A stretch of DNA of 64,000 nt from assembly GCF_000770795.1 (NCBI RefSeq), contig NZ_JRKJ01000008.1:124001-188000 (forward strand), written 5' to 3'. Position 1 is the first letter of the stretch; each line of letters begins with the position of its first letter. A model generated the notes under the pieces. The model did not search any database. It saw only the letters and a list, made by a program, of their open reading frames with translations, and was not told the DNA's origin. This document shows positions 34,498-43,545 of this stretch, in pieces. This DNA is from Lysobacter dokdonensis DS-58 (GTDB lineage: Bacteria > Pseudomonadota > Gammaproteobacteria > Xanthomonadales > Xanthomonadaceae). Position numbers and translations under genes: made by a program.

Positions 34498-37056
34498 TCA
34501 GCCCCAGGCCGACAGATCCTGACGCAACGCGTCGATTCCCGCCCACGGGTCCTTGCGTTGGCGCTTGATGCGCGCGAGCGTCTTGTCGATGTCGAACGCA
34601 TCGCCGCGCTTGAGGTCCTTCAATTCCGGCCACGCGAGCGGCACCGCCACCGGCGCGCCCGGCCGCGCGCGCAGCGAATACGACGCCACCGCGGTTGCGC
34701 CACGGCCGTTGCGCAGGTAGTCGACGAAGATCTTGCCGGGCCGCAGTTTCAGCGTGGCCGTGGCGAGATAGCGGTCCGGGTCGGAGCCGGCGAGCGCTTC
34801 GGCGAAGCTCTTCGCGAATTTCTTGACGAGCGTCCAGTCGTTCGCGGGATTCAACGGCACCACGACGTGCAGGCCCTTGCCGCCGGTCGCGCGCAAGAAG
34901 GACTTGAGGTTCAGTTGTTCCAGCAGGTCACGCACGTGCGCGGCCGCGCGCTTCACTTCGGCGAACGGGACGCCCGGCCCCGGATCCAGATCGAACACCA
35001 CGCGGTCGGCGCGATCCGGATCGTCCGCATGCGCGCCCCACGGATGGAACTCGAGCGAGTTGAATTGCACGAGTTCCATCAGGCCTTCGACATCGTCGAC
35101 GACCAGGTAATTCGCGTTGACGCCGGCTTCCTCCTTCAGGCGCACGAAGCGCACGCGATCGAGCCCCGCCGTGTGGTGCTTCTGGAAGAAGCACGCCTTG
35201 CCGACGCCATCGGGGCAGCGGATCACCGACAGCGGCCGCCCGGCGACTTCCTTCAACAAGCGCGGCGCAACCGCCTTGTAGAAATCCGCGACCTGCCGCT
35301 TGGTGATGTTGCGGTCGGGGAAGATGATCTTCGTCGGGCTGCTCAGGCGGATTTCGGGGGCGGCGACCCGTTCGCGCGCGGTGGTCTTTTTCGCCGCCGT
35401 CGTTTTTTTCGCCGGGCCGCGATCCGAATCGCGCAGGTCGCCGACGTCCTTGTCGAAGCGTACCGCCTTCAGCGACGGCTGCCGCAGGATTCCCGAGTTG
35501 CCGAGCCCGCGAATGAACACCTCGACGACGAACAGCGGCTTGAACCACGTCGCCCGCTTGAGTTCCGCGTCCAGCGCGACCGGCACGTGCACGGTCGGCT
35601 TCGACGACCCGATGTCGCCGATGTGCTTGGACAGCTCGCGCAACTGCTCGCCGGAAAACCCCGTGCCGACGCGACCCGCGTACACCCAGCCATGTTCCTT
35701 GTCCGGCCGCGCAAGCAGCAACGAACCGAAGCCGGTGCGCGATCCTTGACCCTTCGTCGTACCGACCACCGCAAACTCGTCGGAGTCCAGGCGCTTGGTC
35801 TTGCGCCAGTCATCGCTGCGCCCTTCGACATACGGCCGATCCGCGCGCTTGGAAATGATGCCCTCGAACTGTTGCTCGGACGCGAGCGCGAACGCGGCCG
35901 CGCCTTCGTCCCCCGGCACGTGCGAACTGAAGGACAGGTGCGGGGTCGGTTTGCCCAGCAAGTCCTGGAGCAGCGCCTTGCGTTCGACCAGCGGCGCCTT
36001 GCGCACATCGACGCCGTCGAGGTGCAGCAGATCGAACAGCACGTATGCGAGCCCGCCCTGTTCCTCGCCGGAGAGCGTCGACTGCAACAGGTTGAAATCC
36101 GCCTGCGTGCCGCGGCCGGCGATGAGCTCGCCATCGACCGCGGCGCTTTGCACGCCGAGTTGTTCGAGCGCGGCGCGGAGTTCGGGCACCTTGTCGGTCC
36201 ATTCGATCGCGTTGCGCGACCAGATGCGCACCTTGCCGTCGACGATCGTGGCCACCAGGCGATAGCCGTCCCACTTCACTTCGTGGATCCATTGCGCGCC
36301 GTTGGGCGCGACATCGCCGAGTTTCGCCAGCTGCGGCGGGAACGCCTCGTTGCGCAGCTTCGCCGTCTTCGCACCCGTGAGCTTGCGCGCCTTCGCGGCC
36401 CAGTCGACCTTGCGCGTGCGCTTCGGCGCGATGGTCTTGACGGCCTTCCTGGCGACTTTCTTCGCGGCCTTCTTCGCGGCTTTCGTGCCGCCGGGCGGCG
36501 TAACGTCGTCCAGCAGATCGTCGGCTTCCACCTTTCCCGCGTAGGCGTCCTTCTCCTTGAACAACAACCACTGCGACTGCCGTGCGGGTTTGCCCGAACG
36601 CACGAGGTGCCATTCGCCTTTCAGCTTCTCGCCGAACAGTTCGAAGCGCAGATGCCCCTTGGCGAGCTGCGCTTCCGGATCGTAGGGCGTGGTCCACACG
36701 CCCTCGTCGAAACGCGCCACGTGGCCCCCGCCGTATTCGCCTTCCGGGATGTCGCCCTCGAACGTCGCGTACGACAGCGGATGATCTTCGACTTCCACCG
36801 CCATGCGCTTGACCGTGGGGTCGTAGCTCGGGCCTTTCGGCACGGCCCAACTCTTCAGCGTGTCGCCGACCTGCAGGCGGAAGTCGTAATGCCTGCGCGA
36901 GGCATGGTGCAGTTGCACGACGAAGATCGGCCGGTGCACTTCGGGCACCTTCGCGAATTTGCCGCCACGCGATTTTTTAACGCGCGAATCGGCCTCCGGC
37001 GCGGGCTCGCGTGTCTTCTCGAAGTGCCGCTTGCGGCGGTATTCGGTGAGGCTCAT
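34498..37056 (-). CDS. ligD: ATP-dependent DNA ligase D (PE-LIG-POL)
   Basis: 852 residues in the Pseudomonas-like order. The N-terminal phosphoesterase domain has HHASRRHYDFRLQ and EGEYGGGH. A Lys/Ala-rich linker (about 200-230) precedes the ligase domain with the lysine K261 in HEVKWDGYRL that accepts AMP. A second basic linker leads to the primase-polymerase domain from about 560 (VFDLDPGPGVPF, RATGGKGLHV). LigD performs bacterial non-homologous end joining with Ku, but no ku gene is present in the window. Start chosen at 37056; the longer reading into the divergent gene is spurious. Confidence 0.95.
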   Translation of the reverse strand: MSLTEYRRKRHFEKTREPAPEADSRVKKSRGGKFAKVPEVHRPIFVVQLHHASRRHYDFRLQVGDTLKSWAVPKGPSYDPTVKRMAVEVEDHPLSYATFEGDIPEGEYGGGHVARFDEGVWTTPYDPEAQLAKGHLRFELFGEKLKGEWHLVRSGKPARQSQWLLFKEKDAYAGKVEADDLLDDVTPPGGTKAAKKAAKKVARKAVKTIAPKRTRKVDWAAKARKLTGAKTAKLRNEAFPPQLAKLGDVAPNGAQWIHEVKWDGYRLVATIVDGKVRIWSRNAIEWTDKVPELRAALEQLGVQSAAVDGELIAGRGTQADFNLLQSTLSGEEQGGLAYVLFDLLHLDGVDVRKAPLVERKALLQDLLGKPTPHLSFSSHVPGDEGAAAFALASEQQFEGIISKRADRPYVEGRSDDWRKTKRLDSDEFAVVGTTKGQGSRTGFGSLLLARPDKEHGWVYAGRVGTGFSGEQLRELSKHIGDIGSSKPTVHVPVALDAELKRATWFKPLFVVEVFIRGLGNSGILRQPSLKAVRFDKDVGDLRDSDRGPAKKTTAAKKTTARERVAAPEIRLSSPTKIIFPDRNITKRQVADFYKAVAPRLLKEVAGRPLSVIRCPDGVGKACFFQKHHTAGLDRVRFVRLKEEAGVNANYLVVDDVEGLMELVQFNSLEFHPWGAHADDPDRADRVVFDLDPGPGVPFAEVKRAAAHVRDLLEQLNLKSFLRATGGKGLHVVVPLNPANDWTLVKKFAKSFAEALAGSDPDRYLATATLKLRPGKIFVDYLRNGRGATAVASYSLRARPGAPVAVPLAWPELKDLKRGDAFDIDKTLARIKRQRKDPWAGIDALRQDLSAWG

Positions 37057-37125
37057 TCCGTCACGGATCGTGCACGCGTGGGCGCGGTATCTGGACGCTA
37101 TCCAAGGCACGCGAAGGAGATCGTG

Positions 37126-37308
37126 ATGGCGGGCAAGCGTGAACTCAACGAACCGAATCCGGGCGACAAGCGCCTGCAGCGGCGCGACAACAAGGGCCGT
37201 TTCGCCGAATCCGACGATCTCGGGCGTTCGCTCTCGCAGGACCAGCGCCAGCACGCCGAGCACGAATCCGAGCCGGGGCAGGGCGACAAAGGGGACCGCA
37301 AACATTGA
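37126..37308 (+). CDS. Small hydrophilic protein beside ligD
   Basis: 60 residues, very polar (MAGKRELNEPNPGDKRLQR, ending GQGDKGDRKH), probably disordered. AGGAGA lies seven bases before the ATG, which makes this start convincing. The opening NPGDKR-x-x-RRD pattern seems familiar from small conserved proteins in Proteobacteria, whose function is not known to me. It is divergent from ligD and followed 40 bases later by the SRAP gene, so a role in DNA-damage response is possible but unproven. Confidence 0.72.
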   Translation: MAGKRELNEPNPGDKRLQRRDNKGRFAESDDLGRSLSQDQRQHAEHESEPGQGDKGDRKH

Positions 37309-37348
37309 GTTTGCGATGATCGGCGCGCGCGTGCGCTAGCATCACGGC

Positions 37349-38041
37349 ATGTGCGGCCGATTCACCCGCGACTTCACGTGGCAGCAGGTGCGCGAGTTCT
37401 CGCACATGCTGGACCTGGTCGTGCCGGCCGAAGATCCGGCGCCGGCCTGGAACATCGCACCGACCGATCCGCATCCGGTCATCGTCGCCCACGGCGACGG
37501 CGGCCTCGTCCAGGAGATGCGATGGGGCCTGCTGCCGCCCTGGCAGAAGGACACCAAGCTCGCCTTCGCCACCATCAATGCGCGCCTGGAATCGGTAGCG
37601 GAAAAGCCCGCCTTTCGCGGCGCGTGGAAGCAACGCCGCGCCATCGTCCCCGCATCGGGCTACTACGAGTGGCCGGTCATCGACGGCAAGAAACGCCCGC
37701 ACTGGATCCGCCTGGCGGAGTCGCCGGTCATGTTGTTCGGCGGCGTGTGGGAAACGCGGTCGGACGGCGCCGGCGGGTCGTTGCTGACTTACAGCATCGT
37801 GACGCGCGCGGCCGATCCGGTCATCCGTCCCGTGCACGACCGCATGCCGCTGATCCTCCCGCCCGAGGTCCTGCAGGACTGGCTGCACGGCGACGCGGAG
37901 CAGGCGATGGCCATCGCGCACGCCGTGCCCGAGCCGGCGCTGGTGTTCCATGAAGTCGGCGCGGCGGTCGGCAACGTGCGCAACCAGGGCGCACAACTGA
38001 TCGAACCCCTCGCATGTCCCGCGGACGGCCTGTTTCCCTGA
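37349..38041 (+). CDS. yedK: SRAP family abasic-site crosslinking protein (YedK/HMCES)
   Basis: 230 residues. The family's catalytic residues are all visible: C2 (MCGRF, exposed as the new N-terminus once Met is removed), N35 in WNIAPTD, E107 in SGYYEW and H163 in VHDRMP. YedK/HMCES proteins form a stable thiazolidine bond between C2 and an abasic site in single-stranded DNA, shielding it during replication. It lies between ligD's divergent small gene and a sugar-metabolism gene. Function confidently inferred from family. Confidence 0.93.
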   Translation: MCGRFTRDFTWQQVREFSHMLDLVVPAEDPAPAWNIAPTDPHPVIVAHGDGGLVQEMRWGLLPPWQKDTKLAFATINARLESVAEKPAFRGAWKQRRAIVPASGYYEWPVIDGKKRPHWIRLAESPVMLFGGVWETRSDGAGGSLLTYSIVTRAADPVIRPVHDRMPLILPPEVLQDWLHGDAEQAMAIAHAVPEPALVFHEVGAAVGNVRNQGAQLIEPLACPADGLFP

Positions 38042-38089
38042 CCGGGGCCGCGTGCCAAACTCCCGCCCGCAATCCAACGGGGGCATTCC

Positions 38090-39370
38090 ATGCGGGACGT
38101 GGCATCGGCGCGCATCGCCGTCATCGGCCTTGGCTACGTCGGGTTGCCGCTCGCCGTGGCGTTCGGGCGTGCGCACGACACGCTGGGCTTCGACATCGAC
38201 GCCTCCCGCATCGGCGCGCTGCAGGGCGGGCAGGGCGACAACAACCGCGAAGTCACCTCCGATGAACTGGCGCAGGCCGTGCGCCTGCGTTACAGCGCAT
38301 CACCGGCGGACTTGCGGGACTGCGACGTCTTCATCGTCACCGTCCCCACGCCCATCGACGAACACAAGCGGCCCGACTTCAGCCCGCTGATCAGCGCCAG
38401 CCGCGCGATCGGCGCGGTGCTCAAGCGCGGCGACGTCGTCGTCTACGAATCCACCGTCTACCCCGGCGCGACCGAAGAGATCTGCGTTCCCGAACTCGAA
38501 CGCGCCTCCGGCCTGGGCTTCAACCACGATTTCACCGTCGGCTACAGCCCCGAGCGCATCAACCCGGGCGATCGCGAACGGCGCCTGGCGAACATCCCGA
38601 AGGTCACTTCGGGCTCCACGCCCGACGCCGCGGATTTCGTCGACGCGCTGTACGCCACGATCATCACCGCCGGCACGCACAAGGCCTCCAGCATCAAGGT
38701 GGCGGAAGCCTCCAAGGTGATCGAGAACACGCAGCGCGACGTCAACATCGCGCTGGTCAACGAGTTCGCGCTGATCTTCCATCGTCTCGGCATCGACACC
38801 ACCGAAGTCATCGAAGCGGCGAAGACCAAATGGAACTTCCTGCCGTTCCGTCCGGGCCTGGTCGGCGGGCATTGTATCGGCGTGGACCCGTATTACCTGA
38901 TCCAGAAAGCGCAGGCGCACGGCTACTACCCCGACATCCTGCTCGCGTGCCGCCGCATCAACGATGCGATGGGACAGCAGGTGGCCGCGGAAGTCGTCAA
39001 GCTGATGGTGCAGCGCGGCCTCACGGTGGCTGGCGCGCGCATCCTGCTGCTCGGCCTGACGTTCAAGGAAAACTGCCCCGACCTGCGCAACACGCGCGTG
39101 GTGGAGCTGGCCGGCGAGCTCGAGGATTACCGCGCGACGGTCGACATCCACGACCCGTGGGCCGACCCGCGCGAAGCGATGCAGGAATACGGCGTGCGCC
39201 TGGTGGAAGACCCAGTCGCGGGCGCCTATGACGCGGTCGTGATCGCCGTTGCGCATGATGACTTCAAGGCGATGGGCGTCGAAGGCCTGCACCGGCTGGG
39301 GCACGCGCGCACGGTTTACTACGACATCAAGGGCGTGTTCCCGAAGGACGCGGTGGACGCACGGCTGTAA
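38090..39370 (+). CDS. tviB: UDP-N-acetylhexosamine 6-dehydrogenase (TviB/WbpO type)
   Basis: 426 residues. The N-terminal NAD-binding fold (IAVIGLGYVGLPLAVAFG), the central helix with VYESTVYPGATEE, and the catalytic cysteine in GGHCIGVDPYY identify a UDP-sugar dehydrogenase. The overall pattern (LLGLTFKENCPDLRNTRV) fits TviB/WbpO, which oxidises UDP-GlcNAc or UDP-GalNAc to the uronic acid for capsule or O-antigen synthesis. No glycosyltransferase or capsule cluster adjoins it, so it is an orphan here. It is 19 bases from an unrelated FMN protein. Confidence 0.9.
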   Translation: MRDVASARIAVIGLGYVGLPLAVAFGRAHDTLGFDIDASRIGALQGGQGDNNREVTSDELAQAVRLRYSASPADLRDCDVFIVTVPTPIDEHKRPDFSPLISASRAIGAVLKRGDVVVYESTVYPGATEEICVPELERASGLGFNHDFTVGYSPERINPGDRERRLANIPKVTSGSTPDAADFVDALYATIITAGTHKASSIKVAEASKVIENTQRDVNIALVNEFALIFHRLGIDTTEVIEAAKTKWNFLPFRPGLVGGHCIGVDPYYLIQKAQAHGYYPDILLACRRINDAMGQQVAAEVVKLMVQRGLTVAGARILLLGLTFKENCPDLRNTRVVELAGELEDYRATVDIHDPWADPREAMQEYGVRLVEDPVAGAYDAVVIAVAHDDFKAMGVEGLHRLGHARTVYYDIKGVFPKDAVDARL

Positions 39371-39391
39371 TACCGGAGGACGAACCGCTGC

Positions 39392-41014
39392 ATGAGTCGC
39401 TACTTCCTCTACATCGCCAGCCTCATCCTCACCGTGATCTTCGGTGTCGCCACCCTGCGCGACCCCACCTGGGCCTGGGCGCTGATCATCGCCGCCGGCG
39501 TGGCCGCCATCGGCACGACCGACCTGCTGCAGAAGAAGAGCACCCTGCGCCGCAACTACCCGGTGCTCGCGCATTTCCGTTTCGGCCTGGAATCCATCGG
39601 CCCGGAGATGCGCCAGTACTTCATCGAATCGGACATCGCCGAAACCCCGTTCTCGCGCCAGCAGCGCGCACTGGTCTACCAGCGCTCGAAGAACGTGCGC
39701 GACACGCGTCCCTTCGGCACGCTGCATAACGTCTACGACGTCGATTACGAATGGATCAACCATTCGCTGTCGCCGGCGTCGATCGCGTCCGACGACTTCC
39801 GCATCGACATCGGTCCCGATTGCGCGAAGCCCTATTCGGCCAGCGTCTTCAACATTTCCGCGATGAGCTGGGGCGCGCTGTCCGCCGCGGCGATCCGGGC
39901 ATTGAACGAAGGCGCGCGGCGCGGCAAGTTCTACCACGACACCGGGGAAGGCTCGATTTCGCCGTATCACCTGGAGAATGGCGGCGACCTGGTGTGGGAG
40001 ATCGGCTCGGGTTACTTCGGTTGCCGTAACGCCGAAGGCGGTTTCGACCCCGACAAGTTCGCGGTCAACGCGCAGCGCGAGCAGGTGCGCATGATCGAAG
40101 TGAAACTCTCGCAGGGCGCCAAGCCCGGCCACGGCGGCGTGCTACCGGGCGCGAAGGTGACGCAGGAAGTGGCGGACACGCGCGGCGTCGCGCCGGGCGT
40201 GGATTGCGTTTCGCCGGCGAAGCACTCGGCGTTTTCCACGCCGATCGGCTTGCTGGAATACGTCGCGAAGCTCCGCGAGCTCTCCGGCGGCAAGCCCACC
40301 GGCTTCAAGCTCGCGATCGGGCACCCGTGGGAATGGTTCGGCATCGCCAAGGCGATGCAGGAAACCGGGTTGCTACCGGATTTCATCGTCGTGGATGGCG
40401 CCGAAGGCGGCACGGGCGCGGCGCCCTCGGAGTTCATCGACCACGTGGGCGTGCCGATGCACGAAGCGTTGATGCTGGTGCACAACACGCTCGTTGGCCT
40501 GGACTTGCGCGACAAGATCCGCATCGGCGCCGCGGGCCGCATCGTCAGCGCCTTCGACATGGCCAAGACCATGGCGATGGGTGCCGACTGGTGCAACGCC
40601 GGGCGCGGTTTCATGTTCGCGCTGGGGTGCATCCAGTCGCTGTCGTGCCACACGGACAAATGCCCGACGGGCGTGGCGACGCAGGACTCGCGCCGCTTCA
40701 AGACGCTGGATCTCGCCGACAAGGCCACGCGCGTCCACAACTTCCACCAGAACACGATGCACGCGTTGCGCGACCTGCTGTGCGCCGCGGGCCTCGAACA
40801 TCCGAGCCAGCTCGGGCCCGAACACATCCTGCGCCGTGTCTCGCCGATCGAAGTGCGTTCGCTCGCGGCGATCTACCGCTTCCTCACGCCCGGCGAGTTG
40901 CTCAGCAAGGTGCCCGAACACGCGGTGTTCAAGCAATTCTGGCACGACGCGCGTAGCGATACGTTCGATGCGCCGGCGAAGGTCAGCGCGATGCGGATCG
41001 GCAAATCGATCTAG
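39392..41014 (+). CDS. FMN-binding glutamate synthase family protein
   Basis: 540 residues. Two hydrophobic segments (about 5-22 and 28-45) anchor the N-terminus. The rest is the FMN and 3Fe-4S domain of glutamate synthase: GAAPSEF...GVPMHEAL for the flavin region and CIQSLSCHTDKCPTGVATQD for cluster cysteines. The amidotransferase domain of true GltB is missing. Proteins of this kind (COG0069 alone) occur widely but their reaction is uncertain; ammonia-dependent glutamate synthesis or another flavin redox reaction is possible. Its end overlaps the convergent GNAT gene by four bases. Confidence 0.85.
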   Translation: MSRYFLYIASLILTVIFGVATLRDPTWAWALIIAAGVAAIGTTDLLQKKSTLRRNYPVLAHFRFGLESIGPEMRQYFIESDIAETPFSRQQRALVYQRSKNVRDTRPFGTLHNVYDVDYEWINHSLSPASIASDDFRIDIGPDCAKPYSASVFNISAMSWGALSAAAIRALNEGARRGKFYHDTGEGSISPYHLENGGDLVWEIGSGYFGCRNAEGGFDPDKFAVNAQREQVRMIEVKLSQGAKPGHGGVLPGAKVTQEVADTRGVAPGVDCVSPAKHSAFSTPIGLLEYVAKLRELSGGKPTGFKLAIGHPWEWFGIAKAMQETGLLPDFIVVDGAEGGTGAAPSEFIDHVGVPMHEALMLVHNTLVGLDLRDKIRIGAAGRIVSAFDMAKTMAMGADWCNAGRGFMFALGCIQSLSCHTDKCPTGVATQDSRRFKTLDLADKATRVHNFHQNTMHALRDLLCAAGLEHPSQLGPEHILRRVSPIEVRSLAAIYRFLTPGELLSKVPEHAVFKQFWHDARSDTFDAPAKVSAMRIGKSI

Positions 41015-41691
41015 CTGTCGTGCCGGATGGACCAGAACCCGATGTCGCGCCGCAGGCGGAACCCGACCCGCTCGTACATTTCCTTCGCGCGCTCGTTCTC
41101 GTGGCTGACATGCAGGAAGGGCTGGATGTTCGAGGCGATGAGATCATTCGTCAGGAACGCCATCAGCCGGCGCGCGTAGCCGCGGCCGTTGCAGTCGGGG
41201 TGCGTGCACACCGCGCTGATCTCGCGCGTGGTGGTGGAACCCAGGCGTTCGCCGATCATCGCCGCGAGCTGGCCGCCTTCGTAGATGCCGTAGTAGCGGC
41301 CCATCTCCATCGTGCGCGGGCGGAAGTAGTGCGGGTAGACGATCGCGGTGAGCGCGAGCACGTCGTCGCGGTGCTCGATGCCGAGCGGCATGATCGGCGG
41401 GCCGTCGACGGCGGGCAGCGGCGCGTCGCACACCATCTGCGCGAGCGGCGGGTACTCGTGCAGTTTGGTCCCGCGCACGTGCCTGGGCGCCTTGCCGAGC
41501 AGGTAGACGGTTTCGACCGGTGCGATGAGGGCGTCGAACGCATCGTCGATGTCGCTGGTTTCGTCGGGCACGGCGAGGAAAGGCGCGTACGCCGACGGGT
41601 AACGCAACGCCACGCCCGATTGCACCGCGATGCCGTGGTGCAAGGTGCGCAATGCGGCGTGGATGGGATTGTCGAGGTCGTCCATGGCCAT
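41011..41691 (-). CDS. GNAT family N-acetyltransferase
   Basis: 226 residues. The C-terminal ~120 residues form a GNAT domain with the acetyl-CoA loop CTHPDCNGRGYARRLM and the ending FLHVSHENERAKEMYERVGF. The N-terminal ~100 residues are a separate region of the FR47-like type. Substrate unknown; cytoplasmic. The ATG at 41691 overlaps the DUF4239 gene stop (TGATG), so translation is coupled and this start is favoured over the ATG two codons later. Confidence 0.85.
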   Translation of the reverse strand: MAMDDLDNPIHAALRTLHHGIAVQSGVALRYPSAYAPFLAVPDETSDIDDAFDALIAPVETVYLLGKAPRHVRGTKLHEYPPLAQMVCDAPLPAVDGPPIMPLGIEHRDDVLALTAIVYPHYFRPRTMEMGRYYGIYEGGQLAAMIGERLGSTTTREISAVCTHPDCNGRGYARRLMAFLTNDLIASNIQPFLHVSHENERAKEMYERVGFRLRRDIGFWSIRHDS

Positions 41692-42446
41692 CAGAGTCCG
41701 GAACGGATGGCGCCGCGGGCCTGTTCGAAGGCCTCGGGCCCGACCGTCAACAGCCCCGCGAACGGACGCGAGAGGTCGAAGATCATGTACAGCACCAGCC
41801 CCGAGTAGATCGCGTACGCGCCGACGATCGCCAGGTGCGTGCGCGACGTCGAGTAGATGAATGTCAGGCCGCCGATCAGCGCGAGACCGGAAATGGCCGC
41901 GAACCAGAATTCGAAGGGCACGCGCGAGGCCGACTGGTAACCGCGCACCTGGCGTTGCCGCTCGATGGTCCACAGATCCGATTGCATCGCCTCGACGAGC
42001 GCGGATTCGCGGCCCGTGCCGGGCGAGAGCGACAGCACGGCCGCCTGCAAGGCGCGCGCCGCGACCCAGCCGGCGCCGCTCACTTCGCCCGTGGCCTCCT
42101 GCGCGGGCCAGTCCTGGTCGACCACCGCGTCGATGTAACGCGCGGCCGCCGTTTCCACCGCGGGCGCGCGGTAATCGCGGGCGAGGTAGTACACGTGTTC
42201 GACGGCGGCTGCCTCGGTGCGCAGCACCGCGCGCAGGTCGCTCGCCTGCGCCACCACGTGCCCGAAGACCAGGCCGAGGATCAACCCGTGCAACACGCCC
42301 AGCCGATTGGCGATGTCGCGCGCGAGATCCCGCGTTTCCCCGACGTGCTCCGCGCCGTGGCGCCGGCGCATCCACGCGGCGGGCAGGGCGGCGACCAGGA
42401 AGGCGACCAGCACGAACCCCGCGGCGATTAGGAGGCTGACCCACAT
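41691..42446 (-). CDS. DUF4239 membrane protein (bestrophin-like)
   Basis: 251 residues. Helices near the N-terminus (MWVSLLIAAGFVLVAFLVAA), a central segment (GVLHGLILGLVFGHV) and two near the C-terminus (AISGLALIGGLTFIY and AIVGAYAIYSGLVLYMIF) match the DUF4239 pattern, a bestrophin-like family with an unknown role, possibly an anion channel. Upstream reading frame from 42884 belongs to another strand's shadow; the ATG at 42446 begins directly with a transmembrane helix. Coupled to the downstream GNAT gene. Confidence 0.82.
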   Translation of the reverse strand: MWVSLLIAAGFVLVAFLVAALPAAWMRRRHGAEHVGETRDLARDIANRLGVLHGLILGLVFGHVVAQASDLRAVLRTEAAAVEHVYYLARDYRAPAVETAAARYIDAVVDQDWPAQEATGEVSGAGWVAARALQAAVLSLSPGTGRESALVEAMQSDLWTIERQRQVRGYQSASRVPFEFWFAAISGLALIGGLTFIYSTSRTHLAIVGAYAIYSGLVLYMIFDLSRPFAGLLTVGPEAFEQARGAIRSGL

Positions 42447-42466
42447 GCTCGGAAGGTTACACCCGC

Positions 42467-42811
42467 TCAGAGGAGCTGCAGGACGTTCTCGATGGGGCGT
42501 CCGATGACCGCGCGGTCGCCGCGGACGAAGATCGGGCGCTCGATGAGGATCGGATGTGCGTGCATCGCGGCGATGAGTTGCTCGTCCGTGACGGACGGAT
42601 CGGCCAGCCCGAGTTCCTTGTAGGCCTCCTCGCCGGTGCGCACGAGGGCGCGGGCGGGTTGGCCGAGCTTGCGGACGATCTCGCGCAGTTCGTCCACGCT
42701 CGGCGGTGTGTCGAGGTAAGCGACGACGTCGGGTTGCACGCCGTGTTCGGCGAGCAGGGCGAGCGCGCCACGGGACTTCGTGCAACGCGGATTGTGGAAG
42801 TAGGTGTCCAT
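42467..42811 (-). CDS. arsC: Arsenate reductase family protein (ArsC)
   Basis: 114 residues. The glutaredoxin-fold start MDTYFHNPRCTKSRGALALL contains the single catalytic cysteine C10, and the C-terminal RPIFVRGDRAVIGRP carries the conserved arginines of the ArsC (glutaredoxin-dependent) family. It reduces arsenate to arsenite, or belongs to the closely related ArsC-like group of unknown role. No arsenite pump (arsB/acr3) or ArsR is in the window, so arsenic resistance is uncertain. Divergent from the secreted protein at 42957. Confidence 0.83.
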   Translation of the reverse strand: MDTYFHNPRCTKSRGALALLAEHGVQPDVVAYLDTPPSVDELREIVRKLGQPARALVRTGEEAYKELGLADPSVTDEQLIAAMHAHPILIERPIFVRGDRAVIGRPIENVLQLL

Positions 42812-42870
42812 GCATGCCTCCGGATTCCAGTATCAGGAAGGATAACTGCGGCCGCTTGCACACTGAATAC

Positions 42871-42897
42871 GCACAACGCATCAAAAGCGTGTTGTGC
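42871..42897. promoter_or_regulatory. Inverted repeat between divergent genes
   Basis: GCACAAC (42871-42877) and GTTGTGC (42891-42897) form a 7-base perfect inverted repeat with a 13-base spacer, midway between the divergent arsC and the secreted protein gene. It may be an operator; no T-tract follows, so it is not a terminator. Confidence 0.3.
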
Positions 42898-42956
42898 GCG
42901 TGAACTTCGCGCGATAACGTCGGTCAACGGCTTGGGGAAGCCACCGGGGAAGTACG

Positions 42957-43529
42957 ATGCAACGGGGATTGGTTCTTGCGATGGCGCTGCTCTGCACGGG
43001 CGGCACGGCTTTTGCCGCCGACACCACCGAAGTGGTGATGGACAGCCGTTACTCCAGCGACGGCGGCTTCCTGCCCGCCGTCAACGCCGCGCGCGACGCC
43101 GCGGCCGGCTACGCGCTCTCGCGCGCCATGCTGACCAACGTGCTCGCCAAGCATTGCAGCGGCGTGGACATCGCCCACGCCCTTCGCGCGGACGAAGCCC
43201 GCAACCGCTGGTGGCAGCACAACTCGGACACGGTGGGCGCGGCCAAGGCGTACGTGCAATTGCAGCGCGCCATCGTCCAGGTGAAACAGGGCGAAGCGGC
43301 CGGCACGCAATACCGCGACGGCGTCATGGCCCAGGCCAAGGCCGACGCGATCGCGACGATGGAATCCTGGTTTCCGGAAGGCGAGCAGGACGGCGCCACC
43401 TGCGACAAGGTCGTCGACGAGTATTTCGCCGGCACGCGCGACATCAACCGCAGCGAAGAATTCGGCACCGTGCTCGGCCGCCTCGAAGGCGACATGCAGG
43501 CCTACAAGGACGCACAGCGCACCGAGTGA
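42957..43529 (+). CDS. Hypothetical secreted protein
   Basis: 190 residues with a Sec signal (MQRGLVLAMALLCTGGTAFA, cleavage after AFA). The mature part is helical, with two widely spaced cysteines (CSGVDIAHALRADEARNRWW and CDKVVDEY) that could form a disulfide. No family recognised. It lies divergent from arsC, 145 bases away, and is followed by a REP-like palindrome. Function unknown; periplasmic. Confidence 0.7.
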   Translation: MQRGLVLAMALLCTGGTAFAADTTEVVMDSRYSSDGGFLPAVNAARDAAAGYALSRAMLTNVLAKHCSGVDIAHALRADEARNRWWQHNSDTVGAAKAYVQLQRAIVQVKQGEAAGTQYRDGVMAQAKADAIATMESWFPEGEQDGATCDKVVDEYFAGTRDINRSEEFGTVLGRLEGDMQAYKDAQRTE

Positions 43530-43545
43530 GGTGGGCCGCTCCCGA

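Noticed and set aside
34558-37125. Upstream part of a long plus-strand frame opposite ligD
   Set aside because: Only its last 61 codons (37126-37308) form a convincing gene, with a ribosome site; the rest is a shadow of ligD.
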